Source: Lantana camara (taxonomy: Eukaryota; Streptophyta; Magnoliopsida; Lamiales; Verbenaceae). Taken from it: a stretch of DNA of 64,000 bases. The notes below the pieces were generated by a model. That model saw only the letters and a program-made list of their open reading frames with translations. It made no database searches and was not told where the DNA came from. Where the stretch lies: assembly GCA_037501455.1 (NCBI GenBank), contig CM074862.1:84777501-84841500 (forward strand), given 5' to 3'. The position numbers were made by a program, and so were the translations under genes. This document shows positions 53,854 through 64,000 of this stretch, piece after piece; positions within the stretch are counted from its first letter, which is position 1; each line of letters opens with the position of its first letter.

Positions 53854-56800
53854 TGGTCTCGCATAGGTCTTTTCTTGTCAAAATGATTTGACTTCTGAAT
53901 CTTAACTACTGACAAAATTCTTGCATCATTCCCAATGAGCAGAATATTAATTACGTACAAAGTGAAAATGTTACAGTGCTATCATGATGTCATTTTGTAC
54001 ACTCATGGTTCATCAGGCAATTATACAAATCCAAAGAATCTAAATTGTCTTATAATTCTGATGCTCTATAATCTAGACGCTTGCTTAAGATCATAAATCG
54101 ATCTATTAAGCTTGTATTATATGCACCTGATTTCTGACTGTGAAGCCTTCAGGTTGTACCATGTATCTCTTTTTCTTGAAATTGTCCGTTCAAGAACATA
54201 GTCTTTACATCCATTTATCTAATCTCATAATCGCTAATGAGATAAAATGGAGAGAATAATGGACTTAAGCATTTCTATAGGCGAGAAGACCTCATAAATG
54301 ATTTCTTCTTTCTGGGTAAAATCCCTTGCCATAGGTTTGCTCTAAAGTCTCTACTTTTTCCTCCATTTGTCCTTTTATCGTCTTGTAGAACCCAATTATA
54401 CCTAATAGGGTTTAATGCCTTCAGGCGCCTCTACAAGTTCAAGACTTTGTTAGAATACAGAGATTCTAATTTAGATTCCATGGCTTTTGACCAAAACGGT
54501 CAGCGTCTATATCATCCACAGCTTCATTACACGTGACAGGATTAGATATGTTAGATTCAACCTCTTGCGTTAATCTTAGGTATCTTGTCAGGTGTCCTGA
54601 CAATCCTCCCACTACAATGATGCTCTCGTGTACACGTCTCTACATCACATGTTGTATTTGGTACATCACATGTATCTAATACATTTTCAGTTATCACGGG
54701 TTTATGGAAATCAGTATCTAATACTGTTATTTCTTTTAACACTACTTTGCTTCCACCCTTTGTGGTTATCTATGTAATTATCTTTGAAATATTCACAAAC
54801 GTCTTTTGTGATTTCTCAAATTACAAAATATACCACCTCTTGTTCTTCTAGGATAACCTTAGAACAGGTAAACCTTTGTTCTTTATTCTAATTTGTCAAG
54901 ATCCATCCTTAACTCGTGGACCAGGCTACCTCAAATCCGAAGATAAGAGATACAGGGTTTTCACCCTAGCTACAGATCCATCAGTGTTTTAGGAACTGAC
55001 TTAGATAGAACTAGGTTTAGTGTATTTGTTATTTTGAGCGCAAGACCCCAAAACGAACTTCGCAGGGCAGTATGACTCTTCATGAATCTTACCATCATTA
55101 TCAGAGCTCTATTTCTCTTTTCTGCAATACATCTTTGCTAAGACGTATCTTATACAGATAGTTGAGATCTAATCTCATTTGAGAAATTCTATTTAACTCT
55201 GGACATAGATATTTATCACTACTTCGATCTAATCGAAGTGCCTCGATATGTTTTCTAATTTGACTCTTTGACTTTAGTCTTATATTCTTTGAACTCTTCA
55301 ACAATTACAGACTTAAGTCTCATCAAATAAACATATATGTATCTAGAGTAATCATTCAAATGAATGATGAAGTACCCAAAACTTTCTATTGCTTGAACAT
55401 TCATTGGATCACATATCCGTATGAACTGACACAAGCAGCTTCATGGCTAAAATACCTTTGTCTCAAAAAAGGCTTCTTGGTCATTTTAACTTTCTAAATA
55501 GGATTCGTAGATTGATACTGTTTACAAGCCAATAGGACTTAACAATCAGTCTTTGGATCCTATTCAAATTCAATTGACCAATAAATAGGTGTCACGTAGA
55601 AGTTTTTCTTCTTAGATGGTAAGTCAAGCTTTTAATGTTAAGCTTAAATTAGGGTTTTCATTGAGGTATAAAAGACCATCTTTTATTGTGCCAGAGCAAA
55701 TAAACCTTTTATCTTGCTTAGCGGTAAACTTTTGTTCAAAACAAACAGTTAAACTATTAGTTATCAAATAACTTACAGAAATCAAATTTCTATTTATACG
55801 ACACGTGTAATATAAAACCCTATTGCCAAAATACGACTTTATAGTCCTTACTGCTAATATAATTACACTTGTATTATCCCCGAGCAGTAGTTCTGTGTTA
55901 GCCGTTTTTCAAACTTTCTGGTTAGTTTGAATCTTCGCAACGACTTGCAAATATGATTAGTTGATCTCAAGTTCACACACCAGGATTCTGGTGAATTTTC
56001 AACTAAACATACTTTCAACGGGTAAGATATCTTCATATCTTATCTAAATGGCGTAACAAACAGACAAACTAAGTATTTTGGATAATTTCCTTTTTCCAAT
56101 ACCAGTTACTACCGAAATAGAAACACTTTTCATTTTCGGATTTGACTTTCTATTTCTGAACCTTATATTGGGAACTTTTCCTTTTCTTTCTTCCACTTAC
56201 TGGCTTTCTAGGCCGTGGATATTGATGTCTGATTAAAGAGAACTTTTCCCTTAGTCTATATCACCCTTTCTGCCATATTGTGGTCGTTCATTGGTTTTTA
56301 AAAAAATTTATTTAAAATAATCTTGAACGTTCAAATGACTTAGGCAGAGAGTATAGGATCGTATCCTATCTGTTAAGATTGTCTCTTTAAGCACAGAGGC
56401 TTTCAATCTCGTTCAGATCAGTTATCATATTCATAATATGATTCTGAAACAGTGATCCTTCAAACATTTTTAACTAACAACCTTTTCGTGACTCGTACCT
56501 TCGTACGATTCTGTCTTCAAAACATGTTCTTATCAGTCGACATCTCATGCGTCTGATGCTCAAGAACTTTTAAGACAGATGTCAGGATATAAGACTAGCC
56601 AGATCATCACACTTGATCCATTTAGAATAAACGTCTTTCTAATCTTGACTGGTTGTAGTTTCCGAAATTTTCGGATAAGGTTCAGTGAGTACGTAAACTT
56701 TCGTGTCTCAACACGATGTCAAGATTCATTTCCTAATCAGCATAGTTGAACCCTTACTAGCCTATTTCCTTATAGACAAATAGTTTGGAGTGGGCTAAGA

Positions 56801-58019
56801 GAGATCGTAATTATAAAACTGAATTAAAAAAAATTTTGCAAGTTATGATTATGTATCTCACTTTCTTCTGCGTCTAACCAATGAATGAAATCCACGTAAG
56901 CATTTTGATTTACGCAATGGTGACTTAACTAACTGCAGTTGACTCCCCGGAGGCGAGGTCGAAAACCGCTTAGAAAAGCAAGAACTATTCTTTATTAACA
57001 TGTCATCTAGGTAACTCTTACCAAACAATGTTAATCCACCACGTCAACCCTTGGCCTCTAAGTAAGTGTAACAGAGCTCCGAAGGGAGGTTAATACATTA
57101 CTTAGTCAAGTGTGTACCATTGCCTAGAAGTCCTTACGAGTCGGTCAAGACACTCCACGGAGGCGTGGTCGAGCTGACTTCCTCGTATTTCATTATATCT
57201 GTAGAAGTCTAATCTTGTATACCGCGAATATATACCCGCCGAAGGGAGTAGTATACATCCACTATACTATAGACGGGTAATGGAGGCCGTGAGAATCCAA
57301 CGCTTTTCATCTCGCTCCCACTTGAATTTTTAAAAGGTGTGGATTATCTTTTGATTATTTAATAATCACTTTTGGCGTCTTATTGTTGGAAGTAATTAAT
57401 CTAATTAATACCCTCCCACTAGGATTATTAAATCACATTTATAATCCTAATAATATTTTAAGGCTTTAATAACAATTTATTTATTAGACCGAAAAATATT
57501 AGTTCAATTATGCATCGCGTCTAATCTCTATTAAACATTATTATTTAATCACATTAAACAAAATACACATAATTATAAATATCATAATATCTCATATTAT
57601 CATGATCATGCCATAAAATAAAATAATTAAGCATGCTTTCATATAATTATCACATAATTATCATGCTTAAAATTTTAAATGACACAAATAAATATGCCAT
57701 AAATTAAATCAATTAAGCATGCTGGTATAATTATCACATAATTATCATGCTTAAAATAAATGACATAAAGTAAACATGTTATAAATAAATTATCTCATAA
57801 TTTAAATCATGTTTACTAATTCGGTAATTAACCAGGAAGATTATTGAAATCGATTCCCAGAAAATTACTATTCCACGTAAATTCCCAGGAAACACTGGAG
57901 GGGTCACAAACGGTCCCACTTGAAAACCAGCCTCCATTGACAGAATTTACGTGCACAGTATCAGATTTAAAATTATGCATCGCATGCATCATATCAATGC
58001 ATGTATATAACTAGAGCAC
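53854..58019 (-). other. degraded copia interior
   Basis: Apart from the integrase fragment there are only short frames. A minus frame at 54557-54742 has linker-like composition. Between 56930 and 57300 the plus strand repeats short GC-rich words (CGGAGGCGAGGTCGA, CGAAGGGAGG, CGGAGGCGTGGTCGA), part of the leader after the PBS. No complete domain is visible. Confidence 0.5.
55101..55304 (-). pseudogene. copia integrase fragment
   Basis: A minus frame with KHIEALRLDRSSDKYLCPELN, which corresponds to the integrase core segment around the second catalytic Asp (usually LRSDRGGEY). The Gly pair is lost, so it is inactive. It lies upstream of the RT fragment on the minus strand, the copia order. 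Confidence 0.6.
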
Positions 58020-58032
58020 GGCTCTGATACCA
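58020..58032 (-). promoter_or_regulatory. copia primer-binding site (tRNA-Met)
   Basis: TGGTATCAGAGCC on the minus strand, two bases inside the 58035-60164 LTR, fixes the orientation of the element. Confidence 0.9.
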
Positions 58033-58034
58033 GT

Positions 58035-60164
58035 TGCTGGGAGGTGGGCCCAGAACAGTAGCAGTCCGGGACCACATTTTAAAATTTTTATTATAATACA
58101 AGTATTAAAATATTTCAAAAACATTTTAATACAATAGCGGAAGACTTAGCTGGATCTACTCAAGTATATACATACAATTGATAATAAATTTTAAATCACT
58201 TAAGCAGATAAATATCTAACTTGCAATTAAAATAAAACAACTGTAAAATATTATCGTACTGCAAACATGGCTATCTAACGGTATTTTTCCAGCTCCCGAA
58301 TTCACTTCCCGAGAATCCGATACCCGATCTCTTCGTGAAACCGGCAGAGCTTCCCTGCAATAACCCCAGGGGCACCCTAGGAGTGTGGGCTGCGAAAGTA
58401 TTTCTCTAAATACTTAGAGAAAATAAAACTTTAAACTAGGAAACCCTTTTCAGGGTTTAATCTCCCGAAATTAGGCGTTTTATATAAACACCTAATTAAA
58501 ATTAATTCCAAAATAAATTGGAATTAACTAGGAGAAAATTTGGCCAAAACCATCCCAAAACTAAATGAGAAATGAAGGAGGGGGGTCAGCCTATTTATAG
58601 GCAAAAACCGGAGGGCAAAACGGTCATTTTAAGCACAAAAGCAAGTGTATAATGGTCATTTCACATCTCCACTTGCGTGTACAACTTGGACACGAAAACC
58701 AAGGACACTACGTTGAAGGTCTCGTCACCACGAGTTCAACGCCGCCGAGGACGCGCCTATCGGAGCACGCACGCTCCCACACGCGCCGCCCAAATGCGGC
58801 ACGTGTCAACCACTCGCGGCTAGGGTTTGAGGCTGACGTGGCCCTACCCGAGACCCGACCCATTGACCCGATACACTGACCCATTTGGCCGAGTTATTCG
58901 ACCCGTTGACCGGCCCGGCCCGACCCAGAACCAATCAGGACCGTTCAAGCGCGATGACGCGGCACAATCTTCACCCTACGCGTGGCACGCCAGGTACCCA
59001 ACCCGCTGACGTGGCGTGACACGTCAGGTGCCACGTCAGCAAAATGCCACGTCACCCTTTTTTTTTTTTTTGAAAAATTTTATTTTCTCCAAAATAAAAT
59101 TTCGGGCATTTCCAACTCTTTGGAACTGGATTTATTTTCTTAAAATAAATCCTTTGGCTATTTTCAAACACTTTAAAAATTTCATTTCTCTTTCTCCTTT
59201 TAATATTTTCTCTTTGGGTTTTTAATTGGGGCTTGCAGGGGGACCTGCAGGACTAATTAATTTTAGCTCCAAACGGATTAATATATTATCATCTCATGAC
59301 AATAATTAATTACCGTTTAACAATATTTAATTCCACTAAATAAATATTGCTGCACTCTAAAATTAATTAAATCATTCACGAATTTCTCGATCTAGAATAA
59401 TTTTGCATTTTACTCCTCCGTGTTGATATCCATGAAAAATAAATTGCAACTACTATCATTTATTTTTCATCTCTAATTTGAAATTTATTGATTCGCCTTA
59501 AGTTCAAATTCTCTGTATGTGAAACACATTCAACATACAACTTCGGTGATGCATCACGCGAAGTGCTTTGGCCAAAGTCTTAATTCGAACTTTTGCAAAT
59601 CTATTTCAAGGATATCTTTTACCTTCCAGCAAGGTCACAGATTCCTCGATCAATATAACTCTTTAGCACATTTCATGTCGTCACCGAATCATACAAAGTA
59701 TTTTGGCCACCCGTTACCGAGACCTCACTTCAAGTATGTTACAGTGACTAACACTACATGCCTAAAGCCGAAATATTATCAGGATTAAGAGTACAATGCT
59801 TCCTGAGATTTTATTCATTTTAGATAGCAGTATAAAATGAATTATCTCAGTGGTCCAGTTCGATGTTTTCAATCCTATTGAAAATCATCAACGTGTTATA
59901 ATTGGAATCACCATTCCCTATGACGAAAGACTAATCATCTTATATTACCACGTTATAGTCTTGATAAGAACATATTCTTATCTTACCGACTAGAACTTTA
60001 ATGACACGTGATTTCGGTATTCAAAGTCTTTTCCTATGAAACACATTTCATATAAGAATACCATCACACGTCATTAATAATTAATATGTGAAATACTCAC
60101 AACTTGCTGTAAATTCAGTTTAATTAATTCAATAAATTGAATTTTTAGGGCACTATTCCCAACA
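58035..60164 (-). repeat. 5' LTR of the copia element (2130 bp)
   Basis: Same termini as the other LTR and about 100 bp shorter because of internal deletions, but otherwise highly similar over its length. Confidence 0.9.
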
Positions 60165-60672
60165 GTAGTTACAGTACCTTAGGCGAGCACGGAAGCGCTC
60201 AGAACGGTCTCCCATGTGGCCGGGCGTGCCCTCGTAGGGAACCCTTCACCAAAGTGGGAGTTAACCTTAGAGCGGAGTCTTTGATTCCTGGTCCGAGTGC
60301 CGGGGATGCTCGGATAGGGTTCCTCAAGCTGATGCCTCGTGAGCGCTAGGTAACTCGTGCGCCGAGCGAGGCAGAGTTGAGGGCATATGCCGGTGAACGT
60401 CACCAGAACGGACATCCCTGGCGCGGAAGAGATGGGATCCGGAGGAGAGCGTCCTGTGGGTCCGCAGGACGAGTGCTAGGTAGGATGGGCGAGTAAGTCT
60501 CTCGCTCGTGGCTTGGGCCGAGGCATGCAGGCTTTAAGCGGTGAATGGGCTGGGCTTATTCCACGAGCCCAATAAGGCGAGCGTCCAAACTTAGGGGTTT
60601 CCCGACGACTGGAGAGTGACTTAGATGTGACACGTGTGCGGTGCTGATCCGAGAGTAATTTGGCCTCATCAT

Positions 60673-60686
60673 TTGCCCCCCAAATT
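60673..60686 (-). promoter_or_regulatory. polypurine tract of the second Tat element
   Basis: AATTTGGGGGGCAAA on the minus strand directly precedes the LTR start TGATGAGG at 60671. Compare ATTTGGGGGGCCTC at 38381. Confidence 0.75.
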
Positions 60687-60964
60687 CTGTAGTTACGCTT
60701 GAGCGTACTGTAGAATTTTAAAAACTGAGCCCTGACCTTGGATGCTCGAGGGTCAAGCCTTTGGAGGGAAGTGATTGTCCATCTTCAGTAACGGACATCT
60801 TCTGACACCACATTAAATGAAGTCCCATCCGCACTTAATGCTGAGTGGCGACGTGGGCGCGTGTCTGTTTGGAGACGTACGGCAGTTACCAAAAGTGGGG
60901 AGTTTTCAAGGCGGGAAATGATTACGGTTTGAATCCCAAACCCTAATTAATGCATTTTTCCTCC

Positions 60965-60976
60965 CTATAAGTAGGG
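60965..60976 (+). promoter_or_regulatory. TATA box for the second antisense gene
   Basis: CTATAAGTAGGG on the plus strand lies about 290 bases before ATG 61255 and about 295 bases from the Tat LTR, pointing away from it. This is the same arrangement as at 38147-38162 for the first Tat element. Confidence 0.55.
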
Positions 60977-61254
60977 ATGCTGAGTCCCTTTGTCTCACTT
61001 TACGCATTCAACATTCTCTTAAGGGAGAAAAGGTAGCATCCACCCTGTAATTTTCTGCATCTTCCAGTGATTCCCAGCGAACTCCTCTTCAAACTTAGGT
61101 AAATCCTTGTAACCTGACACTAACCTTAGATTTAGGTCGTCCTGAGCGTAATTCTTTGTGAGAAAAAGCTTTTCAATCATCAGATTCAAACTGTAACCCT
61201 TCTTCCCCACTGAATTTTTGCTGAAGGCTCCATCTTCAAGAACACAGAGCAGTA

Positions 61255-62648
61255 ATGGCAGAAAATATCGTAGATGAGATGGTGAGGGAGATAGATGAGA
61301 TGTCCGTTGGGAGCTCTTCTCCTCATGGTGAGATTCCCACTGCCATTCCAGTGGCGAGGGCCTCCGGAGATGGCGCGATCCCAACCGCTATTCCCGTAGC
61401 AAGGACTCCTGTAAAAGTTGGGGATGAAGATTTGAACGCTGCAGTTCAAGGGATGAAAGAGAGTGATCCCCAAGGGGTAGATCAGATTTTTGAGGAGATG
61501 GGTTTGGTACTTCAAATGCAGAGACAAGGGGAAAGGGTTTTTTCCCTATTGAACAGTGTTGTGAGGCCGCAAGACCATCAAATTACGGTAGCGATTGCGG
61601 TTCCTGAAAATGTGGCAGGGCCTTCCGGGCGTCAAGGTGACGGGGAGCCCCCTCGAAAACGTCAAAGGAAGGGAAAGGAACCGGCCACCAAAGTGAGGAA
61701 AGATAATGCCCATCAGACCGATAGATCACCGGATGACATAGAGAGCACACTAACGCTCGGGGATCTGGAAGATTTGAGGGCCAAGGCGTATTGGGACGAG
61801 GCAGTGTTCCCAATTCGCCTCCCTGTGGAGGGAGAGAGGGCCAATCGTCCGTCACCGGGAATGATGACCGTCTATCGAGACTCTGTCCTGGCCGGAGGTT
61901 TGAGATTCCCAATTCCAACCGCAGTCGCTAACATCTGCAATTATCTCGTTCTTGGTCCTTCCCAGATTCTTCCAAACGGCATAGCATTAATAAACACCTT
62001 TGTGATCCTGATGAAGGCCACAGGCCACGAACCCTCAATAGACAATTTCAACAGTTTAATCCAAGTGGTCCGCTCGCCACATTCGTCTCCGACAGATGGG
62101 TTCTACTATGCCCAAGTCAAGTCTGGGTTTAAAATGATTGATTTGCCCTTGACTTCGTACGGCGAGAATTGGAAGGAAAAATACTTTTTCGTGGGGGCGC
62201 CTGGGGGGATTTTCAGAGCTCACCGAGGGTGGATAGTACATGGAGAGGGACCTTTAGTTAGACACAGATCCGGGGATAAGCTCTTCGAGCACTGGGTGAA
62301 AAGCTTGGCTACCGTGATGAAAAATGAGAGGAAGTTAATTAAGGCCAAGGACCTGATGAGGGACGAGGGGATATTGTTCCATTATGGGCTCTCGAATCCT
62401 CCAGACATGATAGCCAACCCCTCTGCTCAAATCATGGACCTCGACGGTTAGATTCTAGGAGCTAACTCCCTAACACTTAGAATAGCACCACTAACTTGTC
62501 TAGATTGAGTATCTTTATAGCAATTATTCTGATTGTATCTTTTTTACGCTCGTTTTCTTTCGTTTGCAGACTCAGAACTACTAATAGCCGGATCGACTGC
62601 TGAAGGTATTCTGGCAATGATGCGCGCTCAAAGAGTTGGGGCAAACCA
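61255..62648 (+). CDS. antisense gene (aORF) of the second Tat element, 3'-truncated
   Basis: Antisense relative to its minus-strand Tat element. Exon 1 (61255-62446) encodes 397 residues: an acidic N-terminus with a short repeat (IPTAIPVAR twice), a basic stretch PPRKRQRKGKEP (about 128-139, probable nuclear localisation), then a conserved domain (about 210-330; FPIPTAVANICNYLVLGPSQ). That domain aligns with the antisense pseudogene at 37560-37200. A likely intron (GTTAGA at 62447 to TTTGCAG ending 62569, phase 1) leads to exon 2 (62570 onward: DSELLIAGSTAEGILAMM), which is cut at 62648 by an LTR insertion. If the intron is not used, the frame stops at 62451. No internal stop is present, unlike the first copy. 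Function is unknown; a DNA- or chromatin-associated role is only a guess from the basic motif. Confidence 0.72.
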
Positions 62649-64000
62649 TGTAACACCCCGAGCGTAGGGCGCCACATCCCCCGCACTGGGACCCGACACG
62701 TGTAACGAAATAGGGAATCCGTACACGCACCTAGCACTAGCGAACGGGTGACAAACAAAAGACCTTCCTAAGCTAGGCGGCCTAAAACCTCAAACAGAGT
62801 GCGCAAAACAAAAATCATACCAAGCGGAAGCATAAGACAACTTAAACAAAGCAAAGTATTAAGGTTACAAACCACTTAACTCAGATTACACACGAACTTT
62901 CCAAAACGGGACTCAAAGTAACAAATACAATTCATAACTCAAATTACAACTTCAAACGTACAGATGCAACATGATCTAAACACAAAATGAAGACTTCTCT
63001 AGACCGACAAGACTCCAAGGAAAGCAAACCACAACCACCTTGCTCGAACCAACGGACAAGAACCTGCAAACTAAAAACATAAAGGGAGGGGTCAGTCCAA
63101 AGACTGAGTGAGGGGTTACACACGCACCCATATATACGTATACGGAGCACAGCACATAGCATAGGTGGGAGTCCATAAATCGGGGCGTGGTTTTTGCAAT
63201 CCAATATCATTTTCACACGTGATACTAAGTATAGGGGATAAAAGAGTTAGGCCGAAGGCCAAAACAACCAAATTTTATTAATTAAGAATCCACTCCCGTT
63301 TCACGAACTATTTCTTAAATAACTAAACATAACGAAAAACTGACATAACCCACACGCACACACACATCATCCGTCGACCTAAAATAAGCCATCCCGGATG
63401 CAGAACAGAACATAACTTATCATATCAGAACCTCCGTCGACCTAAAATAAGCCGTCCCAGAGCATATCACGCACACAGACATATCGAAAGCAGAATCTTA
63501 CCATAATCAGAGTATAACTAGGTCCACGACCTATCTCATATCACAAAGTATAGCAAAAGGCATAAGCGTAAAGCATATCATACCGGAGGTACACAGTCTC
63601 AAGGACATAGCATAAGTGGAAGCATATACATAAACATAATGTATTCATAAAACATTGCATAACCCTCACTTATTCACAACCCAACTTATTCATATTCCAA
63701 CACGTTTCTAACATAATCCTATCAAAACCTAACATAACATATCTTAACATGAGGCTTAACCTAATCATAGCTCTAACATATTCATATTCTTACCATATTC
63801 ACCTGCATAGCATACCGGATTCTTAGCATATTCACATTCTAACATATTCTTAGTCCTATGTTCATATTATATTCATACCTCGCATAACTTATTTATATCT
63901 TAATCTTATCATGCATAATCATAACTCGCATATCATATTCCATGACCTAATTCATAGCATAAACTCAACATATCCATATCATAACTATAATCTAAACTCA
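62649..64000 (-). mobile_element. LTR of the LTR-A/B family, minus strand, runs off the window
   Basis: Starts TGTAACACCCCGAGCG and continues CCACATCCCCCGCACT, the inverse of the LTR-A and LTR-B ends (AGTGCGGGGGATGTGG...GGTGCTACA). The left duplication should be AACCA (62644-62648). It interrupts exon 2 of the antisense gene. Within it a block with CCGTCGACCTAAAATAAGCC is repeated at 63371 and 63434. The end of the window is low-complexity CATATTCATA-type sequence. Whether this is a solo LTR or the end of a full element cannot be seen. Confidence 0.75.

Larger units (their letters stand above)
50893..60164 (-). mobile_element. decayed Ty1/copia retrotransposon, minus strand
   Basis: Two long LTRs (50893-53123 and 58035-60164) share ends (TGCTGGGAGGTGGGCCC to CACTATTCCCAACA on the plus strand). 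A perfect 5-bp duplication GTAGT flanks the element at 50888-50892 and 60165-60169. On the minus strand a tRNA-Met PBS (TGGTATCAGAGCC, 58032-58020) follows the 5' LTR (58035-60164) and a PPT with GGGCAAGTGGGAGATT (about 53139-53124) precedes the 3' LTR. The 4.9-kb interior keeps only fragments of integrase and RT. The LTRs differ by several indels, so it is not recent. Confidence 0.92.
50280..60671 (-). mobile_element. 3' LTR of a second Tat-lineage element, split by a copia insertion
   Basis: The minus-strand LTR starts TGATGAGGCC at 60671, directly after the PPT, runs to 60165, resumes at 50892 on the other side of the copia element and ends near 50.28 kb (left boundary approximate). A minus-strand TATA box ATATAAATATGGG lies near 50742-50730. 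The joined LTR is about 1.1 kb. The 5' part of the element lies beyond 62648 and outside the window, so its TSD cannot be tested. Confidence 0.65.

Overview
This window is plant nuclear DNA, most likely from a eudicot. It is AT-rich and intron-poor, with two short host genes scattered among LTR retrotransposons, hAT and Mutator MITEs, tRNA-derived SINEs and an endogenous pararetrovirus. I found no bacterial-type operon, rRNA gene, tRNA gene or CRISPR array. The two host genes I can support are an arabinogalactan peptide (3201-3434, +) and an A20/AN1 zinc-finger stress-associated protein (39787-40314, +). Layout: 1-11.6 kb is intergenic DNA holding the arabinogalactan peptide gene and many small elements whose ends I could fix by target-site duplications (TSDs): a hAT-like element (269-744), a foldback Mutator MITE (979-1390), two SINEs (1550-1657 and 5610-5821), a solo LTR (4493-5225), a three-level nest of hAT-like elements (6726-9313) and two members of one hAT MITE family (9684-10200 and 10595-11003). 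From 11.6 to 39.2 kb lies one old Ty3/gypsy element of the Tat lineage (11635-39161, TSD CAATT) with decayed gag-pol, a spacer repeat region and an antisense gene. It was split by a long solo LTR (LTR-A, 19142-35026, TSD AACGA). LTR-A was itself hit by a second solo LTR of its own family (LTR-B, 19615-22559, TSD CTAAT) and by a very young Athila-type element (23102-33190, TSD TTTTA) that keeps gag-protease and an ATHILA ORF but has no reverse transcriptase or integrase. Immediately downstream come the zinc-finger gene and then a nearly complete endogenous caulimovirid (about 41.09-49.44 kb). Its gene order resembles soymoviruses: small ORFs, coat protein, pol, transactivator, intergenic promoter region, movement protein, primer-binding site, small ORFs again. 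From about 50.3 to 62.6 kb there is the 3' end of a second Tat-lineage element on the minus strand. Its LTR was split by a decayed Ty1/copia element (50893-60164, TSD GTAGT), and its antisense gene (61255 onward) is cut at 62648 by another long LTR of the LTR-A/B family, which runs off the window. The most unusual signal is a recurring module: a 16-bp dyad-symmetric motif, a 16-bp spacer and a second 16-bp motif, giving a 31-32 bp pitch. It appears in LTR-A, LTR-B, both Athila LTRs and an internal Athila array. The motif sequence differs between arrays (GGGAACGGCCGTTCCC, GACACGGCCGTGTC, CCAAATGGGCGTTTGG and TTCCACCCTCGTGGAA types), but symmetry and spacing persist. In the Athila LTR and LTR-A a TATA-like sequence follows directly; in Athila an extra array lies upstream of the ATHILA ORF. 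The second unusual signal is that the antisense genes of the two Tat elements are homologous and both appear to carry a phase-1 intron at the equivalent place.
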